DNA from: Pratylenchus scribneri
Lineage: Eukaryota > Nematoda > Chromadorea > Rhabditida > Pratylenchidae
DNA: 64,000 nt
Direction of reading: 5' to 3'
Assembly (NCBI GenBank): GCA_030063045.1
Contig: JAQSEB010000032.1
Span: 2,790,001 to 2,854,000 of the forward strand
In this document: piece after piece, positions 13,707-26,300 of the stretch
How the letters are laid out: each line of letters opens with the position of its first letter
How positions within the stretch are numbered: the first letter of the stretch is position 1
Program-made: the position numbers and the translations under genes
The notes under the pieces: model-generated
Seen by the model: the letters and a program-made list of their open reading frames with translations, nothing else
The model's database searches: none
Told to the model about the DNA's origin: nothing

Positions 13707-16700
13707 TCAAAGTTCGGTGGAGGCCATATCCTGAAGAAACTTCATTTGGATCCTTGAAGAATGTGCCATTGTCGATTCTCCGTCCTCCTCCCCAGAATTC
13801 TCGCCTATTCTGGCTGGCATTATGGAAGAGAAACAACTGCGCCGTTCCCTTGCAAAAATAGGCAGATTTTGATGATTGTTAGCTCCACCTAAAGTGCCAA
13901 TGCCGCCAATTTCTTCCTCCATCAATGTAATTGTCCTTCGCCTTCCTGCTGACGGCGAATTTTGTTGATAAATGGCCAACTGAATAAGATTGATTCAAAT
14001 TTGAATTATTTCCACCCATTTTCGGACCTCATCGCCCAATTGTTGAACTTGATTTGGCATTCCCCCTCCTTCTCCTTCTGCTGAAGTTCCCTCCTTTCCA
14101 TTAATTTGTTGATTTTCTGAATTGATTTTTGTCAATATTAATTTAAATTATGATTAAATGGATCGAAACAGGACAATCGAATATCCCGATGGACGATAGG
14201 TCAAAAAGGAATCAATTCAGGAAGTCGATATGACATTATAAAAGCTAAAAATGTTCTCAAAAATTGTTTTACCCATTTTTTGGAAAGTAAAACAATCTAA
14301 AGTTGGCGATTTTTCCTCAAAAAATTTGGATTTATTACATTCAAAAACATAAAAATAAATCCGCCTGTTTTAATTTCATCTATTTCTAAGAATAATTCCG
14401 CCTGGCAAACATTTTAATTCCGCCTGTTTTATTTGCCCCAAACATAATTACGCCTGTTTTATTTGCACTAAAATAATTCCGCCTGTTTTATTTGCACTAA
14501 AATAATTCCGCCTGTTTTATTTGCCCCAAAATAATTCCGCCTGTTTTATTTGCACTAAAATAATTCCGCCTGTTTTATTTGCACTAAAATAATTCCGCCT
14601 GTTTTATTTGCACTAAAATAATTCCGCCTGTTTTATTTGCCCCAAAATAATTCCGCCTGTTTTATTTGCCCCAAAATAATTCCGCCTGTTTTATTTGCCC
14701 CAAAATAATTCCGCCTGTTTTATTTGCCCCAAACATAATTCCGCCTGTTTTATTTGCCCCAAAATAATTCCGCCTGTTTTATTTGCCCCAAACATAATTC
14801 CGCCTGTTTTATTTGCCCCAAAATAATTCCGCCTGTTTTATTTGCCCCAAACATAATTCCGCCTGTTTTATTTGCCCCAAAATAATTCCGCCTGTTTTAT
14901 TTGCCCCAAAATAATTCCGCCTGTTTGTTTTATTTGCCCCAAAATAATTCCGCCTGTTTTATTTGCCCCAAAATAATTCCGCCTGTTTTATTTGCACTAA
15001 AATAATTCCGCCTGTTTTATTTGCCCCAAACATAATTCCGCCTGTTTTATTTGCCCCAAAATAATTCCGCCTGTTTTATTTGCCCCAAACATAATTCCGC
15101 CTGTTTTATTTGCCCCAAAATAATTCCGCCTGTTTTATTTGCCCCAAACATAATTCCGCCTGTTTTATTTGCCCCAAAATAATTCCGCCTGTTTTATTTG
15201 CCCCAAACATAATTCCGCCTGTTTTATTTGCCCCAAAATAATTCCGCCTGTTTTATTTGCACTAAAATAATTCCGCCTGTTTTATTTGCCCCAAACATAA
15301 TTCCGCCTGTTTTATTTGCCCCAAAATAATTCCGCCTGTTTTATTTGCCCCAAACATAATTCCGCCTGTTTTATTTGCCCCAAAATAATTCCGCCTGTTT
15401 TATTTGCCCCAAAATAATTCCGCCTGTTTTATTTGCCCCAAAATAATTCCGCCTGTTTTATTTGCCCCAAAATAATTCCGCCTGTTTTATTTGCCCCAAA
15501 CATAATTCCGCCTGTTTTATTTGCCCCAAAATAATTCCGCCTGTTTGTTTTATTTGCCCCAAAATAATTCCGCCTGTTTTATTTGCCCCAAAATAATTCC
15601 GCCTGTTTTATTTGCCCCAAAATAATTCCGCCTGTTTTATTTGCCCCAAAATAATTCCGCCTGTTTTATTTGCCCCAAAATAATTCCGCCTGTTTTATTT
15701 GCACTAAAATAATTCCGCCTGTTTTATTTGCACTAAAATAATTCCACCTGTTTTATTTGCCCCAAACATAATTCAGCCTGTTTTATTTGCCCCAAAATAA
15801 TTCCGCCTGTTTTATTTGCCCCAAACATAATTCCGCCTGTTTTATTTGCCCCAAACATAATTCCGCCTGTTTTATTTGCCCCAAAATAATTCCGCCTGTT
15901 TTATTTGCCCCAAAATAATTCCGCCTGTTTTATTTGCCCCAAAATAATTCCGCCTGTTTTATTTGCCCCAAACATAATTCCGCCTGTTTTATTTGCCCCA
16001 AAATAATTCCGCCTGTTTTATTTGCCCCAAACATAATTCCGCCTGTTTTATTTGCCCCAAAATAATTCCGCCTGTTTTATTTGCCCCAAACATAATTCCG
16101 CCTGTTTTATTTGCCCCAAAATAATTCCGCCTGTTTTATTTGCCCCAAAATAATTCCGCCTGTTTGTTTTATTTGCCCCAAAATAATTCCGCCTGTTTTA
16201 TTTGCCCCAAAATAATTCCGCCTGTTTTATTTGCACTAAAATAATTCCGCCTGTTTTATTTGCCCCAAACATAATTCCGCCTGTTTTATTTGCCCCAAAA
16301 TAATTCCGCCTGTTTTATTTGCCCCAAACATAATTCCGCCTGTTTTATTTGCCCCAAAATAATTCCGCCTGTTTTATTTGCCCCAAACATAATTCCGCCT
16401 GTTTTATTTGCCCCAAAATAATTCCGCCTGTTTTATTTGCCCCAAACATAATTCCGCCTGTTTTATTTGCCCCAAAATAATTCCGCCTGTTTTATTTGCA
16501 CTAAAATAATTCCGCCTGTTTTATTTGCCCCAAACATAATTCCGCCTGTTTTATTTGCCCCAAAATAATTCCGCCTGTTTTATTTGCCCCAAACATAATT
16601 CCGCCTGTTTTATTTGCCCCAAAATAATTCCGCCTGTTTTATTTGCCCCAAAATAATTCCGCCTGTTTTATTTGCCCCAAAATAATTCCGCCTGTTTGTT

Positions 16701-19700
16701 TTATTTGCCCCAAAATAATTCCGCCTGTTTTATTTGCCCCAAAATAATTCCGCCTGTTTTATTTGCCCCAAAATAATTCCGCCTGTTTTATTTGCCCCAA
16801 AATAATTCCGCCTGTTTTATTTGCCCCAAAATAATTCCGCCTGTTTTATTTGCACTAAAATAATTCCGCCTGTTTTATTTGCACTAAAATAATTCCACCT
16901 GTTTTATTTGCCCCAAACATAATTCAGCCTGTTTTATTTGCCCCAAAATAATTCCGCCTGTTTTATTTGCCCCAAACATAATTCCGCCTGTTTTATTTGC
17001 CCCAAACATAATTCCGCCTGTTTTATTTGCCCCAAAATAATTCCGCCTGTTTTATTTGCCCCAAACATAATTCCGCCTGTTTTATTTGCACCAAAATAAT
17101 TCCGCCTGTTTTGTTTGCCCCAAACATAATTCCGCCTGTTTTATTTGCCCCAAAATAATTCCGCCTGTTTTATTTGCCCCAAAATAATTCCGCCTGTTTT
17201 ATTTGCCCCAAACATAATTCCGCCTGTTTTATTTGCCCCAAACATAATTCCGCCTGTTTTATTTGCACTAAAATAATTCCGCCTGTTTTATTTGCCCCAA
17301 AATAATTCCGCCTGTTTTATTTGCCCCAAACATAATTCCGCCTGTTTTATTTGCCCCAAAATAATTCCGCCTGTTTTATTTGCCCCAAAATAATTCCGCC
17401 TGTTTTATTTGCCCCAAAATAATTCCGCCTGTTTGTTTTATTTGCCCCAAAATAATTCCGCCTGTTTTATTTGCCCCAAAATAATTCCGCCTGTTTTATT
17501 TGCCCCAAAATAATTCCGCCTGTTTTATTTGCCCCAAAATAATTCCGCCTGTTTTATTTGCCCCAAAATAATTCCGCCTGTTTTATTTGCACTAAAATAA
17601 TTCCGCCTGTTTTATTTGCACTAAAATAATTCCACCTGTTTTATTTGCCCCAAACATAATTCAGCCTGTTTTATTTGCCCCAAAATAATTCCGCCTGTTT
17701 TATTTGCCCCAAACATAATTCCGCCTGTTTTATTTGCCCCAAACATAATTCCGCCTGTTTTATTTGCCCCAAAATAATTCCGCCTGTTTTATTTGCCCCA
17801 AACATAATTCCGCCTGTTTTATTTGCACCAAAATAATTCCGCCTGTTTTGTTTGCCCCAAACATAATTCCGCCTGTTTTATTTGCCCCAAAATAATTCCG
17901 CCTGTTTTATTTGCCCCAAACATAATTCCGCCTGTTTTATTTGCCCCAAACATAATTCCGCCTGTTTTATTTGCACCAAAATAATTTTAATTCCGCCTAT
18001 TTTGCCCATCTAATTTTTATAGGACACTTTGGGCTTTCGATTCATATATCGCTATCCTGAATTTGTTTTTTTATAGGATAAAATGTTGTGCTCAAATGTC
18101 CCTCTACCTTAAATGGATGTTATACCTTTTTGTTGATTCTTTTTGAAGGGACATTCCCGGACCGATTCAAAACCAGCTCGGAGTTGATCGACCAAACAAG
18201 CAGTCAAAACCACCCAAGCTTGACTGGCTCCGGGCAAATCTCGAACTGCCTCCTGATTCCTTTAAATTTTCATTCATAATAAATGCAATTTAATTTAATT
18301 GAAGCTCACAGAACAATGTCGATTACGGCTTCTCCAAAAGCTTCCCAAAGGGCACTTGTGAACCTGTAAAATTGGAAAACATTGATATCCCCTAAAAGCA
18401 AAATCTTACCCGTATGGTCGAAGGGCACTGTGTGCTTGGCCCAACAATTTTGGATCAAAATCTCCTGTCAATTAATGTAAATTTGGATACAAAAATAAAT
18501 TGTATTGACCAGCTGTGTCCGTCCTTTTGCATTGTTCAACTTCCAAATTTTTGATTGCCTTAAGAAAAATTAATTTTAATTGGAAATTATTAATTTATTT
18601 ACCGCTTCGAACATTTTTACAATTAATCGGGCATGATCCCGAGGAGTAGCAATTTCGCAACGGGACATTGCCGAAATGAATGTCCTAGTATTGAACATTT
18701 CCCGCATAATTGGCAAGGAACGCATCATTCGATCGAACACCTTTACAATGGATTACGGTGGAATAAATGCCACTGACAAAATGCCAACCTCCTCAAAAAC
18801 ACTCTCAATCCGTTTTCCCCCATTCCTGGTCAACAATCTTTGCCACGTGAATCTCAGCGCTCTTTTCTGCAATTTGGACAGCTTATCCTCATAATTGTAA
18901 TGCCGAATTGGTCGAAGTAATCCTTTAAAATTGGCCACAATTAATTTCTCTCACAAAATTGGCACACCTTTCCTTGGGAATACGCTGAGTTGATGATGGG
19001 GCAAATGTAAATGATGCAAATGTTGTTCGGTGGATTCAACGATGGATGGCATTGAACTGGTTCGGCGCATTGCCTGTTCCCGGCTGGCCGCCAATGCCTG
19101 GTCCGCTTCTTCGCCCGATGGCAACGATGAATCCGTCCTTTGGCGAACAGCTCGCCTGGAAAAAATAATTTATTAATATTTATTTTGGATTTAATGGATG
19201 TCCTCAAATGGCTTTTGGTCTTTATTTTTGGAATTTGATGAAGGCAAAGGGGGTGGTGGAAGGGGAATTTGAGTCTGAATGAGGATTTCTTCTTTGTTTA
19301 TTGCTTCCAGAATCCAAAGTGAAGTGCCCCTTTTCCGGAGGACATTTTCCTCATTTTTGCCATTTTCTTTCCATTTTCGTACTTTTACTTCCCTCCACCT
19401 AAATTAACATGTGCCTTTCCTCCTTCATCAGTGGTGTTAATAAGACAATTGGGAATGGAGCGGTCTATAATAGTATCGACGGTGGAAAAGCTGCCGGATA
19501 AATTTATATATCATTTTATAAAACATTAAGTTGGCTACAAAATGATATCAAATACATTGACCATTATTGGATATAAACTATAAGAAACAAAATTTTAATT
19601 AAACCAAGTTTTTTGGCCATAATTTAAGGAAATATCCCATATTGGCCCATACTTTTGATATTATTTTATATATATTATATAAATTTATTCCGAGGCTCAA

Positions 19701-19950
19701 TCACCATTGACACTAAACCATTACATTGCTAATTGCTCCCCTTCGAGTCTATTGGTCTATTCCCCTCCTAATACTCTTTTTGATGGTCGGCGGTGGCCAA
19801 ATCGTTGGAGGATCGACGAAAATATTTGCATCCAATGCCGGTCAGAAAAATGGAAGTGGCTTTCACCAAATGAGATTGCAATAATTTTTGTTGGGAATGT
19901 GACGAAGAATTGATGGATGAAGGGGCAATATGATGAGGTGAACAGGGCAT
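13707..19950 (-). CDS. Nematode globin with long N- and C-terminal extensions
   Basis: Haem-binding globin; nematode members of this divergent group are thought to act in oxygen, redox or signalling roles, often in neurons (family knowledge). Ten exons: 19950-19775, 19155-18968, 18922-18789, 18740-18603, 18558-18510, 18464-18410, 18363-18310, 18259-18126, 14116-14028, 13979-13707; phases agree, 429 aa. The globin fold is about residues 135-305. LQKRALRFTWQRLL is helix A and MREMFNTRTF carries the CD1 Phe. TPRDHARLIV gives a candidate E7 His and LGQAHSALRPYGF the F8 proximal His. WVVLTACLVDQLRAGF is helix H. The extensions are Ser/Gln-rich. Intron 8 (14117-18125) is 4 kb, nearly all minisatellite, yet the flanking exons stay in phase. 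Which C. elegans glb gene is orthologous cannot be told here. Confidence 0.9.
14352..17990. repeat. Large minisatellite array, type A (about 140 units), in globin intron 8
   Basis: Units of 24-27 bp reading AATTCCGCCTGTTTTATTTG followed by CCCCAAAATA, CCCCAAACATA or CACTAAAATA. Variants are arranged in higher-order blocks. A TGTTTGTTTTATTTG insertion recurs near 14922, 15541, 16162, 16690 and 17427. The triplet CCACCTG / TTCAGCCTG recurs near 15743, 16889 and 17631. Relative to its host gene the orientation is opposite to that of the other arrays. The left edge (14380-14425) carries AAGAATAATTCCGCCTGGC and ACATTTTAATTCCGCCTG. Confidence 0.97.
18018..18075 (+). repeat. Half-copy of foldback element family 1 abutting the large array
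   Basis: AGGACACTTTGGGCTTTCGA, then CATATCGCTATCCTGAATTTG, matches one terminal arm of the family 1 elements found in the cyclase and UBC-17 genes. The other arm is absent. Confidence 0.55.
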
Positions 19951-20839
19951 TTTTATTGGAGGAAATTTGAGGAAAAAATTTGTGTTTTTCTGTGATTTTT
20001 GAGGTTTTCAGTATGAATGAAAATGGCAGGATTGGATTTTAATTGCTCTGCCCAATTTATTTGTTCCTTTCACTTCATGCAGAGAATGGCTAAAGCCAAT
20101 GTGTATTTTGGCCTTTTTTCTGACTAAACTGGAGCCAATTTTTTGGTTTTGACAACATTCAATTGGCTTGTTGGCACACTTTTGAAGGGGGGGGGGGGGG
20201 GGGAGGGAATTCTCGAATTGCATTCAATTGCCTCCAAGAAGGTTGCCTTTAGCCGAAAAGGATGCCATCCACCCGCTTTTACGAAAAGGACACCCCTGGA
20301 TAATGTCTTCTTCTTTACATAGCCACTTGGCCACATTGATGAGGGATGGGGGGAAATTGGATTGGGACCGATGATTGGATAAACTAGTGAGGAAGCGGGC
20401 AATTGGCCATTTCCCCCAAATAAGGCCTTCAATGACGGATAATTTGTTAGGAGTTCACATAATTCAAGACTCACTTTCTTCTTTGTTTGATCCTTTCGGC
20501 CTGTTGTTGTTGTTGCTGTTGCTCCAACATTTCCTTCTGCTGATTTGAAGGGAATATTCAAATTAATATTTGCAAATGGAATGTATTAAAAGTCAAAAAT
20601 GAGGGAATTTATCGAAATATTCTTGACATAAAATTAACTTTGTCTTTAAGGCCATATAACTTGGCCAAATCAGAGGCTTTAAGATTTCTAACCTAAATTA
20701 CCCTACCTTAACCTTATTTTAAGCCCTACATTTATCCATGGCCAAGTTTTATGGCCTCAAAAAATTCTTTTTATAACAGAGAAAGGTTTCTATCGATAAA
20801 TTCAGCCATTTTTTCGGACTTTTAACTTTATTTCTATTT
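19951..20839. other. Region upstream of the globin, with an inverted-repeat element and a G tract
   Basis: No convincing gene; the long minus frame at 20124-20561 lacks any domain and crosses the G tract. Contains a run of 17 G (20187-20203) and, at about 20605-20805, an element with GAATTTATCGA ends and internal GGCCATATAACTTGGCC ... GGCCAAGTTTTATGGCC arms (family 2). Confidence 0.55.
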
Positions 20840-21334
20840 CTAATAATTTATTACAATTTCCCAATCCGCCGTTCCACTGCCTAATTCCATGGCCAATGCT
20901 TGGGATATTGGCATTCCAGCATTCGCCATTCCCGCCTCCCCTCCTTTCAATTCAATTTCCATCTCTTGATTATTCATTTCTGTGGGCTGATTATGATGTG
21001 GAATTAGCCCATATTTTGCCAATTTCTCCCTTTGTTCCTGAACTTTTGCCGCCTTCTCTTTTTCCACTTCTTGTTCCAATTGATGGAGGAGGCGACGGCC
21101 CCGGACAATTTTGGCAATCAAAAACATCTAAAATAAATTGATAATAAATTGAGAATTGGGAAATTTGGATGAAGGCAATTTTGAATGGAAATGTGAGGCA
21201 ATGACGACAATATATGGGAGGGGGGAAGGGGGTTGGCATTTTGCAGGAGGCCAATTGCTTTTGCCTTCCCCATTTCCTTCTTTCACAATAATTTTGGCTG
21301 TCATAAACACTGCAAAAACAGCAAATTCATCCAT
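20840..21334 (-). CDS. Small single-pass membrane protein with coiled-coil tail (unidentified)
   Basis: Two exons (21334-21287, 21127-20840) join in phase to 111 aa. Residues about 4-24 are hydrophobic (FAVFAVFMTAK, then IIMFLIAKIV). They are followed by RGRR and a charged Glu/Lys/Gln-rich helix of about 30 residues (QLEQEVEKEKAAKVQEQ), then a Gly/Met-rich tail. The layout suggests a short N-terminal transmembrane anchor with a cytoplasmic coiled coil. I do not recognise the family. The start was chosen at the first Met before the hydrophobic stretch, as the frame is closed upstream. It lies 889 bp upstream of the globin on the same strand. Confidence 0.5.
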
Positions 21335-23373
21335 CCAGGCCAATCCACATTCCCATTTCTACTTATTCCTTTTTACACATATTTTAATTGGCCAATCATC
21401 ACAATTGGCCACTAATGTAAAAAATATTCTCTTCCCTTTATTTTCTTCGAATTCGTGGGAATCCACTGCGCACACAAAATGTTCGCGCATTCACATGAAT
21501 AATTATGATCGGCCAATGATGAGGAATGGAGTAATATTTTGTACAAAAGTGAATGTTTTTGTTGCATTTTTAATGGAAATATTTTGCAAAATTTCACTTA
21601 TTTTACTTATTTTTATTTTGCCATTTTTCAGCTGCTCACCCAAAACTCTAAAATGGCATTCCCCTCTTTATACTTAGATTTCTTTTAAAGGAAATCTATG
21701 TTGTGTGTTTGTCGCGTGTCACATTCCCATTAAATGCCCTGGCATTTTTTCTTGCGCGCATTCTGAAATTATTCAAGAGTGGATTTTCGGGAAATGGTCG
21801 GAATGGGATGGGGAGGGGAGGATTAAGTTACTCTCATCAAATGACCTTCAGACACGTAAAAAAGCTTTCAAGAAAAAAGAGGAGGAAAAGTGGGGGATGA
21901 GATTGATACGGGGGGCCAAAGGTTAGGACAAAGTGCTTTTGTGAGGGAGGACACAAAATCGGTACACAAAAAATAAAAAAGGAAGGGGCCAAGGTAAATG
22001 CGACGGGAAATTGGCCAAGTGGGAACATTCTCCTGGAAAAAACCACCGGCACAAAAGGCCAAAGGGGAAAATAAAATAATAAATAAATCGCTGTTATATA
22101 TGCCCGCAGGGCATGTCGCCACCCTCCCTTTCGCCCCCAAACATGCCTAGCGGCGCCATTCCCCCCATTTTCGGGTTTGTGAATGGTAATTCTATGCCAG
22201 CTGAGAGAATGGCAAAGAGAAAGGAGGGAATTGGATGTGAAAATTGGATAGATGGATGGATGGATGTGGTGGTGGGGAAATGGAAATGTGCGAAATGAAA
22301 TGGATTTACTTGGTTTTGGGTATGGGCGGGGGGAAGGGGGAGGGTGGGGAACGACGAATGATTTTCGCTGCATTATTCACGAGAAGGGACCAACTGGGCC
22401 AAAAGGGTTAGAAGGGGGAAGGCTGGGAATGGCGACAAACGTCCTGGGGCGCCAACCTAGTCGAGACTCGGGATTGGATTCATTCCCGCCAGCCCCCTCC
22501 CCTCCCCTTCCACCTCAAATTCACACCTTCCCTCCCACCTCCTCTTCCTCCCCTCCATTTTGCCCTCTTTCCCATGGTGTTCTGTTGTTCACTGAAAAAA
22601 CAACAAAAAGGTTAGCAAAAAGGAAGGTTTGGGAGAAAATGATGACAAAACATCAAGGAAAAGTGCGCGAACCGATGACGAATGAAGGACAAGAGGGGCC
22701 AAAATTTCAGACATTTTTATGTCTTTTTTGGGAACAAATTGGCCGATGGTCTTTTGGGATAATGAAGCCTTTAGGTCCAAAAAAATATTTAGTTCCCATA
22801 TGTGCGAGGAAAGGGGATGGGATTATTTTCTGGATAGAAAATGTTAATTAGGCCCAATGGGGCCCCAAATGGATGGATATTATGTGGAAGGGAAAAATGG
22901 CCATAAAATAATATTCATCTAAAAAAGGGGAGGAAATGGCATTATTGAGGGAAGGTGGAATTAGGCGACCGACCGTGTTTAGTCCAATTCTGCTGCTTGC
23001 TTTGCCAAAAAGCATTGCGTGTTCCAATTTAGGGCCCAGGAAGCTGGGGGATTTGGCCTAATTGGCGTTGACGGCGGGGAGCAAGCAACAAAGGTGAGGT
23101 CCCCCCCCCCCCCCCCCCCCCCCCATTCAATTGTAGGTGGATTCGACGAGGAAGGGAATGGCAAAAAATCCAAAACAATTGGGACGACCTTTATTCAAAA
23201 AAGAATGAATGATGGGGGAAGGAAAAGCATGGAATATTTTGGAAAGGAAATTGAAAGGAAAAATGCAAATTACGAATTCGGGAAAGATTTTTTTAAAAAA
23301 ATATATTTCGGTCCGTCTCATTTCAATTAATTTCCGTTCTTCTTTCTCATTTTTTAATTTCCTCCTTTTTTTC
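21335..23373. other. Gene-free, strand-skewed region with a poly-C tract
   Basis: G-rich blocks (22240-22440) and pyrimidine blocks (22480-22560) keep several frames open (for example 21837-22373 minus), but the translations are Pro/Ser/Phe-rich low complexity without domains. A run of 24 C occupies 23101-23124. Nothing else recognisable; it contains the 3' flank of the cyclase gene. Confidence 0.5.
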
Positions 23374-26300
23374 TCATTTTTTCCGTCCGCCTCCAACAAT
23401 TCCAATGTTCAATGGTTGTTCCTTGCCCTCCAAGAAGAATGTGGTGCATTCACCTTTTCCCTAAAAAAATATATTTTTGTAATTTTTTTGTGAATTATTT
23501 TCAAATTGGAATTATATTAATTTTCCAAAAAAAAATAAAGAATTAATTTGCCGAAAATTTTTCATATCGAAAAAGTCTATAACTTGGCCATATCTGACTT
23601 CTTCAAGATTTCTTTACTCCGAGCACTGAATTCTAATCTAAATTTAACCATAATTTTAAGCCTTAATATTTGTTATGGCCAAATTATTTGGTTATTATTA
23701 TTATTCCTAATCTAGGGTTAAAGTAGTTTTGGGCTATATCCGGGCCTAGGCTATAGCCCCGGGCCTTCGCTGGAAACCTAAACTCCCAGTGGCCCAATGA
23801 ACGGGATAAGGGGAACTCGACTTTAACTTATTCTTTATTAATTGCGTGAAAAATGTGTTAATAATATTAATAAGGGGAAAAGATAATTCAGGGCGATTAA
23901 AAAGTGGCGGTACAGTAGGACAAATAGGAAAGGCCCCTATAGGTATTATTGGCATTGACATTGACAGTTCTCCAAAAAAAAAGAATATTTTTCGCACTAA
24001 AAGTTTTCAGCAAATTATAATTATTTTTTCTCAAATTTATTATTTCTTTTCAATTTCCCCAATTTTCACCTTTACATCCACTTTGCCACGTTCCACCATA
24101 ATGAAATGATGGAAAAAGCAACGAAGCAAATTATATGAAGATTCACTAATCTGAAAATGAATTCCAAAAATATTCAAATAAATGTGAAAATGGCACTTGA
24201 ATTTTGTTGGAAACTCCGCTGGATTCCTTTTTAAATGAAAAAATGTTTTAAATATGGATTAATTTTGAATGTTTTTAAACCATTCTGGATGCCATATTCA
24301 CGGTGTCCCCAAAAAGGCAATAGCGAGGGGCGGCAATGCCAACAACGCCGGCTGCCACTGAACCACTGTGAAAACCGATGCGAACCTTTAAAAATGGTAT
24401 AAAGATGAAAATATTCTGAGGGACCATCATAATTTCGTCCGGTTTATGTTGAACTTTGAAATTGGCCACCAACTTTTGGGTAATTACAATTTAGAATTGG
24501 GAACAAAACGTACGGAACGCATTTTGAGCGCAATGTCCGCAATATGTTGCACATGGGCATTGCCATTCTCGCGGGGAACGCCAGAAACAATCATATAGGC
24601 ATCGCCAATCTAAATCACCAAATTATTCTCAAACATTATTTTGGTACTCACTGTTTCCACTTTGTATGCATCGTGTTTTGCAATGATTGAATCGAAGCCG
24701 GAGAAAAGATCATTCAAGAAATTGACAACCTTTTTATGAGGGAATTAATTTGTTTTTTGTTTTATAAGCCATTTAGCCATTTATGAAGGCGATAAAGAGA
24801 TGTGGCTCATTCTTTTGGTCATAGGTTAGCGAGGCAACCACCAATCTTGGAAGACAATATACCATTAGAAAGCTCAAAGTGTCCTTTAAAAATTGGCCTA
24901 TTTTAATTTTATAAATTCAGGCTTTGGAGAAATTTGCATGCTTTGAATTATTATATACCAAAATTTTTGAAAGAAAAGTCAATTATTCTAAAATTTGCTT
25001 TAAATTTTCATAATTTGTTTTAGCCGCTTTTTAGAGGACATTCTGGGCTCTCGATTTGCATATCGCCTTCCAATATTGGTTAATGCCTCGCTGAGATATG
25101 AGCAAAAAAACTAATGCCAGGTTAATCAAATCAGCACTTCAGCAGAGCGAATTTGTGTTCCCTCGATTTGAAGAAAGGAAAAATTGTGTTCCTTTGATAT
25201 TTTACAATAACAGTGATACGGTATCCAAAGAAGGGAAAAATTTGTGCCCCTTCAATTTTGATGGAAGGGAATAACAAATTCTCTTTTCTTCTCATTTTAT
25301 AGTTAAAGAAGGGAAAATTTGTGTTCCTTTTCCATTCCATTTCCACCATGGAGGACATCTACCGATTGAGTACCCCTATTTAGTCTTTGGCTCGTATCTC
25401 CGTAAGGCATTAACCAATTTGGGAAGGCAATATACCAATTGAAAGCCAAAAGTTTCCTCTACAAAGTGGCTTAAATAAATTTTATCAAATTTTCGGTTTA
25501 ATAAATTTACACGTTATTTAATTTAATAAACCCTAATTTATTAAGGAAATGTCTTTTATTTTACAAAATTTTTTTATTTTTCTAAAAATTAGTTTAGCCA
25601 CTTTTTAGAGGACTCCTAAATCTTTTCAATGGCATATTGCCTTCCAAAATTGTTTAATTCCTTATTGAGCTATTGCCAAAAGAATGGCCACAAGTATTGA
25701 AATTTGAGTAGGCAAAGGACCTGAAGTGGCGTCGAATTGCTGGCCATTCGGGTGAATCCTCGAATGTCCGAAAAGAGAACAGTGGAATTTAAATAGAGTT
25801 GAGGGGGCACGGCACGTCCCGCTTTCAGATCATCCGCAATCGATCTGTGAACATTTCAATTTAATCCAAATATTATATGCTAATTCTACGATGGTAGCAT
25901 ATTCTTCAAGAGTCTGTCCGCCTGTTGCTGTGCCTCATCCAACAATTGGGTCCTTTCTTTGACCAATTGTTCCAAATTTGTTGTGTAATCTTCCATCATT
26001 TTCATCATTTGATCCACCAATGTGCCATTGCCAGTCGACTTCAAATTTGCATTCACAATTGCCTTTATCCGCTTCATATTCGGACGCATTTCGGGCAATT
26101 CCAGCCAACATGCTTCCAATGCCTAAATTTTCAATTCCCACCAAATTCCATTTAGAATTCGTACTGAAAGTAATTGCAAATTGTAGGCCTCTTCGCTGGC
26201 CGCAATTTGTTGTTGATTTGGGAAAGTTGGCCGAATGATTTGATCATCCTCATTGGCCAATGCTATTTTTTGCATTATTTCTTAAATTATGGCAACTCAT

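Noticed and set aside
14352..17990. CRISPR array
   Set aside because: Units are contiguous without unique spacers, lie in a eukaryotic intron and have no cas genes nearby.
20124..20561. 145-codon minus frame upstream of the globin
   Set aside because: It crosses a 17-G homopolymer read as poly-Pro, has no domain, and overlaps no consistent exon model.
21837..22373. Pro/Ser-rich protein on the minus strand
   Set aside because: Overlapping frames are equally open because of strand-skewed low-complexity DNA. No splice sites, domains or conserved motifs.
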